A program made the translations under genes and the position numbers. Below are positions 7,846 to 16,195 of a stretch of DNA of 27,702 nucleotides, one piece after another; within the stretch, counting starts at the first letter, position 1, and each line of letters opens with the position of its first letter. Source of the DNA: Candidatus Altarchaeota archaeon (GTDB taxonomy: Archaea; Altiarchaeota; Altiarchaeia; IMC4; QMZM01). The stretch is taken from positions 1-27,702 of the forward strand of contig WALD01000082.1 in assembly GCA_015523055.1 (NCBI GenBank). Direction: 5' to 3'. The notes under the pieces are model-generated. The model was not told where the DNA came from. It ran no database searches and worked only from the letters and a program-made list of their open reading frames with translations.

Positions 7846-9759
7846 CTACTTTCTCCTCACCATATAAAGGGTGAATTTTTGCTTTGTGTTCTCGGGCCGT
7901 GTATAGCTGTCAAAGACTGTGAGGTTGTATAGCGTGTGCATCTTCTTGCATATTCCCTCTTTGTATGGTGGAAAGAGACACCATGCACCCTCGAGCCACA
8001 TTACACAACTTGATTCATTGAATATCCTGCTCATTACTGCGTCATTGGTTCCGAACCATGTCTGCAGGGAATTCTTTCCCTCAACCAGAAAAATGCTCGG
8101 GTTGTGGGTCATCACCCAGCAGTCACCATTGATTCTATCCATGTTCGGCATGACCAGAATGTCATGCATATCTCTCGCATATTGTGCCTGCCTATCAGGG
8201 GTGAGGATAAATGAGACCACCCGAGAGTAGGATAGGTTAAGAACCACATTTGCTGGGTGGAAGGTTATAGCTCCATTGGCAGCAGCTGCCGGGATCCGAA
8301 GGGGGAGAGTCAGGGAGGCCATTTCTCTTGTAGGATACTGCCTTTCACTTGTAAGGAAATATCTAATCCCTTGCTTTGGATTGCCGAGTATATCCACAAG
8401 GGTTTTATAAGGGAAAGTGGACAGAAACAGGAACGAGATAGATATCAGGAAAATCATTATGAAGACAGCAACCTTTTCGGACCCCAACCCCTTTGACAGA
8501 ATTCGATGCAGCATGAACGCCCCGTAGCCTCCTAAAATTGCAGCAGGGGCACAGTAGAGATTGATGAACCTGAACCCTATACCCCCATTATCAACGCTCC
8601 CGGCATAGAAGAAGAGAAAGAGGGTAAAGAATATGAAAAACCATGCAAGGTTGAAAAGGAGGCTTTTCTTATCCCGTAGCAGATATATCACCCCCATAAT
8701 CGCAAGGAAGGTGAAGAAGAGGGGGTGCATTTCTCCGCTGTACCAGAAGAGTGTATTCTTTGTAAGGTTTCCTTTAAAGTAGCGCCAGCCCAGTTTCTCC
8801 CCGGAGGGGGCGCCCCAGTTGCCCCCCCTGTTCATGTATGTCTGCATGAAATGAGGAGTTAACAGGATAAAGAGAAGCACCCAGGGGAGCCAGAACCTCC
8901 AGCTATGTAGTTTCCTGAGCAGACCGGTTTCGAATAGGAGGAACATTACGACAATGAGCCCTATGAAGATTGCGCCCTCCGGCCTTATCTGGACAGTATA
9001 TGCAAGAAGGAATGCTCCCAGAAGATGTGCTTTCAGGGAGTGGCTCTCAAAATAGAGGAGATAGGCAAGGATGCTAAGGAGAGAAAAAAATGCGAAGGGA
9101 ACCTCGGTTGCGATAGAGCCCGACCAGATGAGATGAGCAGGGGTCAGGGCAAACAGAAGAGAAGCGTATAAGCCGGCAGTTTCATTTCTGCTCAGAGGAT
9201 ATACTACCAGAAAGACAAGAGGTATGGATAGGGTTGCAATAATTACTGAGAGGATAAAGGCAAGCCTCTCCCCCGAGCCAAACAGCCAATAGAATATGGC
9301 AAGGATGAATGGCCAGCCCGACGGGTCCTTGTTGAGAATCCCCTCTCTACAGTGCTCTGGCGTTCCGTAGTTGCACATTATAGCCCTGAATTCCTTCGCG
9401 ATAGAATTCCCTATCCCGGAGTAGAGGTCCTCATCAAAGAATATCCTGTGCGTATGGGGGACGATGAATTCCCGCAGGAAGAATCCCAGGAGGATTATAG
9501 CTATCATCAGGACCCACGCTCTGGTGCTAATGCCTCTGAATTCTTGATTAATGTTCTTAAGATTTAGCAGAATCAGAAGGAGAATAAGGATGAAATTGAC
9601 CAGAAAGAACCAGGGCATAATGTCCATAAGCCTATTGGGATTTATTCCAAGGTCTTTCTGATTTACAACTAGGTATGCAATGATTGCAAAAACATTTACG
9701 GCGATGAGGGGAGGCAGAATTCCTGTCAGGATTTTATCTATCAAATGTCTTGAACCCAT
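7846..9759 (-). CDS. GT39/ArnT-like membrane glycosyltransferase
   Basis: Large polytopic membrane protein of the PMT/ArnT superfamily, which moves a sugar from a polyprenyl-phosphate carrier to an acceptor outside the membrane. From the ATG at 9759 it is 637 residues. That start lies one base after the carbamoyltransferase stop; a TTG at 9777 would add six residues and overlap that gene. Three hydrophobic segments come first, then the first external loop with FFDEDLY (D109, E110), the acidic pair that acts catalytically in this superfamily. A run of further spans continues to about residue 470. The last ~170 residues form a soluble external domain with several cysteines (SSCVMW, WCLF, GICKK). 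Co-transcription with the carbamoyltransferase suggests the two modify the same surface glycan. The substrate is unknown. Confidence 0.8.
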   Translation of the reverse strand: MGSRHLIDKILTGILPPLIAVNVFAIIAYLVVNQKDLGINPNRLMDIMPWFFLVNFILILLLILLNLKNINQEFRGISTRAWVLMIAIILLGFFLREFIVPHTHRIFFDEDLYSGIGNSIAKEFRAIMCNYGTPEHCREGILNKDPSGWPFILAIFYWLFGSGERLAFILSVIIATLSIPLVFLVVYPLSRNETAGLYASLLFALTPAHLIWSGSIATEVPFAFFSLLSILAYLLYFESHSLKAHLLGAFLLAYTVQIRPEGAIFIGLIVVMFLLFETGLLRKLHSWRFWLPWVLLFILLTPHFMQTYMNRGGNWGAPSGEKLGWRYFKGNLTKNTLFWYSGEMHPLFFTFLAIMGVIYLLRDKKSLLFNLAWFFIFFTLFLFFYAGSVDNGGIGFRFINLYCAPAAILGGYGAFMLHRILSKGLGSEKVAVFIMIFLISISFLFLSTFPYKTLVDILGNPKQGIRYFLTSERQYPTREMASLTLPLRIPAAAANGAITFHPANVVLNLSYSRVVSFILTPDRQAQYARDMHDILVMPNMDRINGDCWVMTHNPSIFLVEGKNSLQTWFGTNDAVMSRIFNESSCVMWLEGAWCLFPPYKEGICKKMHTLYNLTVFDSYTRPENTKQKFTLYMVRRK

Positions 9760-9760
9760 C

Positions 9761-11458
9761 TTATCTCTTAAGTTCAATGAGGAAGTTTCCGGCGGCCATT
9801 ACAGGGGCCCCTGACCTGAGCATCATATCAAGGGCATCTCCGGGTGTGCAGACTATGGGGTATCCATGAAGGTTGAAACTGGTGTTCAGAACAACGCCGA
9901 GTCCAGTATTCTTCGCAACTGTCTTCAGGAGTTTTCTGAATCCCGGGTTCTCATCGCCGAGCATCTGCGGCCTTGCCGAGCCATCCACATTAATCACAGA
10001 AACGACTTTATCCCGAATATCCGGCCTCGACAGGTAGCCCATGGTCATGAACCGGTCGTATGAATCAACATCGGAGAATATCCTCTTTGCATGTTCCTCC
10101 AGGAGAGAGGGACAAAATGGCTGGAACCAGCTTCGTTTCTTTATCTGTAAATTAAGCTTATCCTTAATCTCAACAGGGGATGCAGGAGCCAGAATGGACC
10201 GGTTACCCAGTGCCCTGGGACCAAACTCCATCCTGCCCTGGTACCATAACATAAAATTCCCATCGGCCAGGTATTCGCCGGAATACTTCGCTATGTCCTC
10301 CCGGTATTCAAAGCTTACCTTCCGTTTATATTTCCTGAGGGATTCCTCTATCTCATTATTATCAAATTTATTGCCCAGATAGGCATTCTCAAGCCTTCTT
10401 GCAGGTTTGCCGGTTTCCTGCAGGGAAAGATAGAGGGCAGCTCCGGCGGCGAGGCCACCATCACCCATATGGGGGAATACAAACCAGTTCTTCATCCCTG
10501 TTTCGTGCCTTGCCTTTAGATTTACCTTGATATTGGATGCAATTCCCCCGGACCAGCAAATATTATTTATCCCTGTTTCTTCAATTGCGTTCCTGAATAA
10601 CTGTGTGATGTGCTTCTCTATAGTTCTCTGGGCCATGAATGCCAGTTCTTCCCGGGGGGTATTCCAGAGAATTCTCTTCAGCCGACTGTATTTCCCCCTT
10701 GTTGAATATCTGCATTTAACCTGAAGACCATTAACCTCAAAGAAGCCCATAAGGGGATTTTCTTCATCAGGAATGGGATAAGCAAAGTCCGCGAGGGCCA
10801 TAACCTTTCCCTCGTCCTCCAATTCCCTCATTCCCAGAAGAGTAGTAATCTGCTCATAGAAGATTCCAAAGGAGTCCCTTGCGGGAATGGAGGAGATTCT
10901 CTTTAATTCTCCATTCTCAAAGATGTTGATTGTTCCTGAAAGTGCGTCTCCGACTCCATCAAGGGTTATCGCCAGTGTCTTCTCAAAGCCGCTACAGAGT
11001 GCTGCAGCAGCTGCATGAGCGGTATGGTGATCTATCCAATGAAGCCTGTAGTCCCTGAAACCAAGCCGGTTGAGATGCCTTCTGAAGTAAAGGCTGCTTA
11101 TCTCCCTGCACAGGGGCAGCTCTTTTATCTCAGTAACTGTGTATTTGAGATGCCTTCTGAATTCGTCCAGGGGTGGTCGTGGAACCTTCCTCCTCCGAAA
11201 AAGATAGTATTTGTCCTTCATACCCGGAACTATTCTGGTTAAGGTCTTCGCAAAGTCTGTCGTCGTGACAGCGATTTTCTGGATGTGGGTGGGCTTCAGG
11301 TTCAGGAATTTCAGACATTCCCTGACAGAATTCTCCGGGAAGCCAACATCCAGTTTCCTCTTTGTGAATCTTTCCTCATTAACAGCGACAAGAATTCGGT
11401 TGTCCCGCACTATTGCAGCTCCTGAATCGTGGCCGTCCCAGATGCCGAGAACATACAT
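9761..11458 (-). CDS. Carbamoyltransferase (NodU/CmcH/TobZ family)
   Basis: Cytosolic O-carbamoyltransferase. The family makes carbamoyl-adenylate from carbamoyl phosphate and ATP and passes the carbamoyl group to a hydroxyl of a sugar or other metabolite. The 565-residue length is normal. The N-terminal YrdC/Kae1-like ASKHA domain opens with GIWDGHDSGAA (H10). HHTAHAAAA (H144, H145, H148) and LDGVGD (D167) supply the expected metal ligands. SGGIASNIKVN follows, then the C-terminal domain signature GRMEFGPRALGNRSI and NTSFNLHGYPIV. The gene lies in a glycosyltransferase block and is followed after one base by a GT39-like gene. The likely substrate is therefore a surface sugar or its nucleotide-activated precursor; that is inference. 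It has its own TATA-like element upstream, so it probably starts a two-gene operon. Confidence 0.92.
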   Translation of the reverse strand: MYVLGIWDGHDSGAAIVRDNRILVAVNEERFTKRKLDVGFPENSVRECLKFLNLKPTHIQKIAVTTTDFAKTLTRIVPGMKDKYYLFRRRKVPRPPLDEFRRHLKYTVTEIKELPLCREISSLYFRRHLNRLGFRDYRLHWIDHHTAHAAAAALCSGFEKTLAITLDGVGDALSGTINIFENGELKRISSIPARDSFGIFYEQITTLLGMRELEDEGKVMALADFAYPIPDEENPLMGFFEVNGLQVKCRYSTRGKYSRLKRILWNTPREELAFMAQRTIEKHITQLFRNAIEETGINNICWSGGIASNIKVNLKARHETGMKNWFVFPHMGDGGLAAGAALYLSLQETGKPARRLENAYLGNKFDNNEIEESLRKYKRKVSFEYREDIAKYSGEYLADGNFMLWYQGRMEFGPRALGNRSILAPASPVEIKDKLNLQIKKRSWFQPFCPSLLEEHAKRIFSDVDSYDRFMTMGYLSRPDIRDKVVSVINVDGSARPQMLGDENPGFRKLLKTVAKNTGLGVVLNTSFNLHGYPIVCTPGDALDMMLRSGAPVMAAGNFLIELKR

Positions 11459-11491
11459 TTTAGGATAGAGAGTAGGGATTAAGATTGGAGG

Positions 11492-11504
11492 TTTAAATTT
11501 TATT
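11492..11504 (-). promoter_or_regulatory. TATA-like element for the carbamoyltransferase operon
   Basis: Read on the minus strand the element is AATAAAATTTAAA. It lies about 34-46 bases before the ATG at 11458 and fits an archaeal TATA box with a short leader. Confidence 0.4.
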
Positions 11505-11506
11505 CA

Positions 11507-11596
11507 ATGATAGTTACAGAACACTTCTCAGAGCAGACAGTCAAAGAGGAACTGGAAAAGGAAAAGAAGCCGATGATAGTTCCATCACCGGCATAG
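11507..11596 (+). CDS. Possible 29-residue microprotein
   Basis: A short plus-strand frame begins ATG ATA GTT at 11507 and ends TAG at 11594-11596. It encodes a charged peptide starting MIVTEHFSEQ, with a Lys/Glu-rich middle (KEELEKEKK) and the end MIVPSPA. GGAGG lies at 11487-11491, 15 bases upstream, which is rather far for a ribosome site. A stem-loop followed by a T-run comes five bases after the stop, as if closing a short plus-strand transcript in this otherwise minus-strand block. No homologue is recognised. It could be chance, a gene remnant, or part of a small RNA. Confidence 0.25.
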   Translation: MIVTEHFSEQTVKEELEKEKKPMIVPSPA

Positions 11597-11600
11597 GAAC

Positions 11601-11630
11601 AGATTACATGGTGGTGTAATCTTATTTTTG
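11601..11630 (+). terminator. Stem-loop plus T-tract, terminator-like on the plus strand
   Basis: AGATTACA (11601-11608) and TGTAATCT (11615-11622) are perfect complements around a 6-nt loop, followed by TATTTTTG. On the minus strand the same hairpin is followed by GTTCC, with no T-run. The T-tract therefore points to plus-strand termination, although no sure plus-strand gene precedes it. Confidence 0.45.
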
Positions 11631-11639
11631 TATATAATA

Positions 11640-13001
11640 TTAGATGTCTATCAGAAACCTTATCCCTCCGATTATGAGTTTCGGCAGGTTGCGCAGGCCG
11701 AAGAGCCTCATGTCTCTGAGAATCAGCCGGGGGCGCAGGTAAAATCCGATATATGCCCTTTTTCTGAATTTTTCAAGCTCTATTCCCTTACAGAGGTTCT
11801 GGTGAGAGTACCCCACCTCATCCCAATTAATTTCGTTGTAATCTCTACTCTCAATCTCGTTGAACAATTCTGAACCGGGGAAGGGCGTTGCAAGGTAGAA
11901 TTCTGCAAAATTGAGGGGAATTCCTCTGGCGAATTTTATGGTCTTTTCTATTGAGTCTTCCGTTTCACCCGGAAGGCCGAAGATGAAGTGCCCGATAGTT
12001 GCAATACCTGCCTGATGGGCCATCTTTACCGCCCTCTCTGATTGCTCAGGCCGGATGCCCTTCTTAACATTGTCAAGGATTTTCTGGCTGCTGCTTTCTA
12101 TGCCAAAGGAGATGAGCCAGCATCCTGCTTCCTTCATCTTTTCAAGCACCTCCAGAGACACAGTATCTACTCTTGAGTTGCATACCCACCGGATGTCGAG
12201 CTTTTCGTCAATGATTCTGTCACAAAGCTCAAGAACGAATTTCTTGTTCAGGGTAAAGGTTTCAACGAAGAAGAAGAAGTTTCTTATGCCCATAGACCTG
12301 TCGTAGTGGATCTCCCGGATTACTGAATCAACCTCCCGGCACCTGAACCTCTTTCCATAGTAGGAGGTTGAGACGCAGAATGTGCAATCGTAGGGGCATC
12401 CCCTCCCTGTGGCCAGAAGGACATAGCTCTCGCCGATTATAGGCATCCGATAATTCTCCAGATTTACAAGATCCCACGCGGGGAATGGCAGGGAATTCAC
12501 ATCAAGAGGATCGCGGTTGGTATTCTCTCTGACCCTGCCCTTCTCTTTGTAGATTATGCCCTTTACATCCCTCAATTCCTTCTTTGTTAATTCATATGTT
12601 GTGAATTCGGGCTCGCCTTTTATCACTATATCAAGCTGCGGGGATTTTATAAGCTCCTTCGCAAAATAGGTCGCATGCACACCAAATATCGCCGATTTGA
12701 AATTTGATACCCTCTTCAGTTTTCTGATTACTTCAAGGTCGTTGTTTATTGTTGGGGTGGTTGTATTCACAACAATCAGGTCGGGGTCAAATTCCTGCAC
12801 GATGTCAATTACCCGCCTTTCGGAGATTCCGTCTCCGATTGCGTCAATAAGCATGACATCGTTCTCGTTTCTCGTCAGAGAGGCAATATATGCAAGGGTA
12901 AGCGGAGGATATACCGACTGGAATACCACTGCCCGATGCTGGCATCTGGATTCCTTGACGTACTTTTCCTTTGCGGGGGGGTTAAGGAGTATGAGTTTCA
13001 T
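11640..13001 (-). CDS. B12-binding-domain radical SAM protein
   Basis: Iron-sulfur enzyme of 453 residues. The N-terminal cobalamin-binding-like Rossmann domain lies at about 1-150 (MKLILLNPPAKEKY, then PPLTLAYIASL and VNTTTPTI). It lacks the DxHxxG motif that provides the lower histidine ligand; LIDAIGDG stands there. The radical SAM domain has GRGCPYDCTFC, with cluster ligands C202, C206 and C209. FGIESSSQKILDNVKKG and GHFIFGLPGETEDS are typical of this superfamily. Members methylate unreactive carbons or carry out other radical chemistry on lipids, sugars and natural products; the substrate here is unknown. The ATG at 13001 lies two bases after the stop of the upstream GT39-like gene, so it is the last gene of the envelope operon. 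A role in modifying the lipid carrier or glycan is inferred from context only. Confidence 0.85.
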   Translation of the reverse strand: MKLILLNPPAKEKYVKESRCQHRAVVFQSVYPPLTLAYIASLTRNENDVMLIDAIGDGISERRVIDIVQEFDPDLIVVNTTTPTINNDLEVIRKLKRVSNFKSAIFGVHATYFAKELIKSPQLDIVIKGEPEFTTYELTKKELRDVKGIIYKEKGRVRENTNRDPLDVNSLPFPAWDLVNLENYRMPIIGESYVLLATGRGCPYDCTFCVSTSYYGKRFRCREVDSVIREIHYDRSMGIRNFFFFVETFTLNKKFVLELCDRIIDEKLDIRWVCNSRVDTVSLEVLEKMKEAGCWLISFGIESSSQKILDNVKKGIRPEQSERAVKMAHQAGIATIGHFIFGLPGETEDSIEKTIKFARGIPLNFAEFYLATPFPGSELFNEIESRDYNEINWDEVGYSHQNLCKGIELEKFRKRAYIGFYLRPRLILRDMRLFGLRNLPKLIIGGIRFLIDI

Positions 13002-13003
13002 TC

Positions 13004-14674
13004 TTATCTGGGAGGGACATAGTATATCTTTACATTCCAGTTATTTTTAATGCAGGGTTTAATCCTGCTGGAGATGTTCTTCACCAATATCCAGTCTCCG
13101 GGGGGATTGAGTGCAAAGGGAGGGTCCAGAGCCTTAATAACATGCTTACAGCTTATGGCGCCTCTGGAGCCTCCAATCAGGACAAATGAATCGCCGGATA
13201 TCCTTGAGAGATTAAAGGAATTCTGGTATTTAGGATAACCAAAGCTGATGAATTTATAACCTTTATTATATCCGGTATAGTAGTTTATAAATCCTGCAGC
13301 CAGATAATCAGTATATATCCTTTTCCCTGGATTTCCATCAAGAAATTCTGATGCCTCCTTGATACCCTCCATAGGGGATATGAAATCCATGGAGGCATTT
13401 TCTATCAGAGGGATAGAGCTGACAGATAGAATTATTAAAGAGACTGGCATCAGGAACCATTTTATTGTCCTCTTTTCAGAGCCAAGGAAGGATGCGATGA
13501 TGAGAACTGAGGGGATTGTCAGGATTGTGAGATAGCGGGGTATTTTTGATACCGCCAGATATTTGATAAATGAGTCCCCGGAGTTGAATTCAAAGCCCAT
13601 CGGCCCGAATTCCAGAAAAAGGAATACAGATAATGCCCATAGTATTGGTATGTGTGCATTCTTTGAGCATTTTCCCCTAACCTGCCCCGGGATAAGAGAG
13701 AGCATAGAGAGGATAACAAAGTAGTAGAAGTATCCAAAACACTCGGTTGACTTTGACCTCCATTTTGGTTTTTCATTCAATAGTATCCGGGGGTACATAT
13801 CCATGTCCGGAAGGTATATTACCTTCAGCAGGCCATAAAGATTCCTGGATTCAAACCTGTTCTTGAATTCCACATCATACTTGTATTTATAGACCTTGGA
13901 ATTCAGGTGCGGACGCAGTAGAAAATCCCCTGTTTCTATGTAGTAATACAGCCCTTCAACAGAGTAAATGAGGAGGAAACCAATAAATATCAGGATATAT
14001 GTCTTTCTTATCCTTCTGTGGTAGAGGGAATAGAGAGTGAAGAAACATATTATTATCAATGCTGAGGCCTTTGTAAGGTATCCAATGCCAAGGAAAATCC
14101 CTGAAAGCATAAAATACAGGTTCTTTAGGTTGAAAATTCCTTTGTCCTTCTCTCTTTTTTCAGCAATAATAAAGAGAAGAGCGGATAGGGCCATAAAGAA
14201 CGCAACTGGTACGTCCGGGGTTATCCTTGTGGCATATACTACATTCAGGGGGAATATTGAGAGCAGAAACGATGCAATTAAACCTGTCCTTTCGTTGAAG
14301 AGAATTTTACCGATGTAGAATACTACCACTATACTCGCCAGAGAGCAAAGTAGTGGGAAAAGGGCTGCGGAATAATCGTTGATGCCAAAGAGGATAAATG
14401 ACAGAACAAGTGAAAAAATCATCACCCACCTGAACGGAAACTGATACACAGGATTAATTGTATCCGCACTGGACACTAATTTACCGGCCCATTTAAAATT
14501 GAAGAATTTACCATTAAGAACCCTTCTTGCCTGGCCTATATAGATTCCGTCGTCCTGCGGGTCGTTATTGGCAAATCCGATAAAGAAATACATCCTCAGA
14601 AAAAGGGCGAATAACACGATAAGGAGAAGCACAACTCCCGGGTTATTGATGATTCTCTTGCTCTGGCGTTTCAT
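13004..14674 (-). CDS. GT39-like membrane glycosyltransferase
   Basis: Second polytopic glycosyltransferase of the PMT_2/ArnT type in the window. From the ATG at 14674 it is 556 residues. That start lies two bases after the GT2 stop; a GTG at 14722 would overlap GT2 by 46 bp and add an unconserved polar leader. A first span at about 12-33 is followed by an external loop NNDPQDDGIYIGQARRVL with D41 and D42 as the likely catalytic acids. Next come spans with the family motifs NERTGLIASFLLSIFP and ATRITPDVPVAFF. The soluble C-terminal region is about 100 residues. It probably uses a polyprenyl-phosphate sugar made by the adjacent GT2. Its acceptor, whether protein, lipid or glycan, cannot be told. 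Confidence 0.82.
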   Translation of the reverse strand: MKRQSKRIINNPGVVLLLIVLFALFLRMYFFIGFANNDPQDDGIYIGQARRVLNGKFFNFKWAGKLVSSADTINPVYQFPFRWVMIFSLVLSFILFGINDYSAALFPLLCSLASIVVVFYIGKILFNERTGLIASFLLSIFPLNVVYATRITPDVPVAFFMALSALLFIIAEKREKDKGIFNLKNLYFMLSGIFLGIGYLTKASALIIICFFTLYSLYHRRIRKTYILIFIGFLLIYSVEGLYYYIETGDFLLRPHLNSKVYKYKYDVEFKNRFESRNLYGLLKVIYLPDMDMYPRILLNEKPKWRSKSTECFGYFYYFVILSMLSLIPGQVRGKCSKNAHIPILWALSVFLFLEFGPMGFEFNSGDSFIKYLAVSKIPRYLTILTIPSVLIIASFLGSEKRTIKWFLMPVSLIILSVSSIPLIENASMDFISPMEGIKEASEFLDGNPGKRIYTDYLAAGFINYYTGYNKGYKFISFGYPKYQNSFNLSRISGDSFVLIGGSRGAISCKHVIKALDPPFALNPPGDWILVKNISSRIKPCIKNNWNVKIYYVPPR

Positions 14675-14676
14675 CG

Positions 14677-15348
14677 TTATCTCATGAAGAATTCCTTTAG
14701 AATTCTCTTCAGAATCATCCACCCGTCACTGAACGTTCTCAGATTTCCCTTCCCCGACGCCCTTGCCTTCTCGTAGCTCGGGACCTCAAGAACCCTCAGC
14801 TTCTTTTTTGCCGCCCTGATCGAGAGTTCCGTTTCAATACCAAAACCATCTGACTCAAGCCCCAGTTTTCCGATGCTGTCCTTCCTCATGGAGCGGTATC
14901 CATAGCAGAGATCGGAGTAATTCATACCCCACAGCAGATTTACCAGAAAGACAAAAAATTTATTGCCGAGCTTTCTGAGAAGAGTCATATCCTCAGTCCC
15001 CCCGCCCTGAATGAAGCGGGATCCCATGCAGATGTCGAAGCCGGACTGGATTCCCGCCACAAGGAGGCCTATTTCGCTTGGTATATGAGAGCAGTCGGCG
15101 TCCATTATTATCAGAATATCCCCCCGTGCACTTTTCATGCCAACGCGTAGGGCAGATCCCTTTCCTGTATTATCATAAAGCACCGTGGCTCCGAATTTTC
15201 TGGCTGCCTCCACGGTTTTGTCCCTTGAATGGCCATCTACTATAATAATCTCATCAATGTAGTCGGGAAGCCCCTCCAGCACCCTCGGAATATTCTTCTC
15301 CTCGTTCAGCGTCGGGATTATCACCGATATCCTCTCGTTGTTCTTCAT
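14677..15348 (-). CDS. GT2 glycosyltransferase, dolichol-phosphate mannose synthase-like
   Basis: Cytosolic or membrane-associated GT-A fold enzyme of 223 residues. It most likely transfers a sugar from a nucleotide donor to dolichol or polyprenyl phosphate. Motifs are SVIIPTLNEEKNI at 8-20, VDGHSRDKT with D38, GKGSALRVGMKSARGD, and the metal-binding DAD at 83-85. YSDLCYGYRSMRKD and DGFGIETEL follow, the usual pattern of DPM1-like enzymes. No C-terminal membrane span is present, as in soluble DPM synthases. The start cannot move downstream without losing the first beta-strand, so the 95-bp overlap with the preceding exoprotein gene appears genuine. The two GT39-like enzymes beside it are natural users of its product. 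Confidence 0.88.
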   Translation of the reverse strand: MKNNERISVIIPTLNEEKNIPRVLEGLPDYIDEIIIVDGHSRDKTVEAARKFGATVLYDNTGKGSALRVGMKSARGDILIIMDADCSHIPSEIGLLVAGIQSGFDICMGSRFIQGGGTEDMTLLRKLGNKFFVFLVNLLWGMNYSDLCYGYRSMRKDSIGKLGLESDGFGIETELSIRAAKKKLRVLEVPSYEKARASGKGNLRTFSDGWMILKRILKEFFMR

Positions 15349-16195
15349 TTTTGCTTTTCACCGACAATGCTATGAATATTATTATAAATAAAAAGAAGCT
15401 GCCGAGCAGGAGCAACAATGTCATATCTAATCTGCCTAAAAAGTCAAGAGGGTTTCCTCTCTCCCTGCCTGGAGGCAACTCATCCTCGTTTATGATTTCC
15501 ACTATCCCTGTCGTGGTTGAGGTGTGATGAAGATTCTGCACCTCATATTCCATTGAGGCAAAGATTATGTAGGTGCTTCCCGCCAGTGCCCCAAAGGAGG
15601 ATATTCTGAATTTGATTTCTCCACTTTCCCTGGGTCCAAGCTCTATCTCGCGATAACCGGGGTCTGTTTCAATCTCCCTCGGGAGAAACAGTCTCACCTT
15701 CAGTGTATGTTTTTTATCACCATGATTCCTTAGCCTGAGCGTTGTTACCGCAGAGCCTTCCGGGTCAATCCTGATTTTTGAGAGGGTTCCGGATATATCG
15801 GAGGGCGTCATCTCACCAATGTTAATGAAACTCTGGGTTACTGACGAGAAGGGATAGAGATTCGCATCCCCGTAATCGGTGAGGATTGCAACAGGGTAGG
15901 TTCCGGGGGTAACATTACCTGGGACATCAACGGTGAAATTCCCTTCATAGAATTCATCAGGCTCCATTCTTCCAGGCTCCAATTCATTCGCACTGAATCC
16001 TTCCGGCAGGAGAAGAGATATTCTTACATTATATGCCGCCTCATCCCCGGAGTTGAGAATTCTAACCCCCATGGAGGTGCTGTTACCTCTGATAATTCTC
16101 TCGGTGGTCGCAGATGTAGACAGGGAGATATACCTTGCAGATGAGACCCCCGTAAGGATAAGAATTAATGCCAGAGTAAGAATTCTTTTATCCAT
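15254..16195 (-). CDS. Membrane-anchored exoprotein with Ig-like (NEW3/CARDB-type) domains
   Basis: Secreted, C-terminally anchored protein of 313 residues. A signal peptide covers residues 1-20 (KRILTLALILILTGVSSA). Two beta-sandwich domains follow at about 25-130 and 135-235. Their patterns, NSGDEAAYNVRISLLLPEGF and RLRNHGDKKHTLKVRLFLP, match NEW3/CARDB-type archaeal surface proteins. The membrane span is at about 258-280, and a 33-residue acidic tail would be cytoplasmic. The gene overlaps the upstream propeller gene by eight bases and the downstream GT2 gene by 95, so it is tightly embedded in the operon. It may be a glycosylated surface protein or a partner of the propeller protein. No enzymatic motif is seen. 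Confidence 0.78.
   Translation of the reverse strand: MDKRILTLALILILTGVSSARYISLSTSATTERIIRGNSTSMGVRILNSGDEAAYNVRISLLLPEGFSANELEPGRMEPDEFYEGNFTVDVPGNVTPGTYPVAILTDYGDANLYPFSSVTQSFINIGEMTPSDISGTLSKIRIDPEGSAVTTLRLRNHGDKKHTLKVRLFLPREIETDPGYREIELGPRESGEIKFRISSFGALAGSTYIIFASMEYEVQNLHHTSTTTGIVEIINEDELPPGRERGNPLDFLGRLDMTLLLLLGSFFLFIIIFIALSVKSKNEEQREDIGDNPDAERGEEYSEGAGGASRLH

Noticed and set aside
9757..9777. TTG at 9777 as the start of the GT39-like gene, overlapping the carbamoyltransferase by 17 bp
   Set aside because: The ATG at 9759 lies one base after the upstream stop and needs no rare start codon; the six extra residues show no family feature.
14674..14722. GTG at 14722 as the start of the second GT39-like gene
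   Set aside because: It would add a polar 16-residue leader and a 46-bp overlap with GT2. The ATG at 14674, two bases after the GT2 stop, is simpler.
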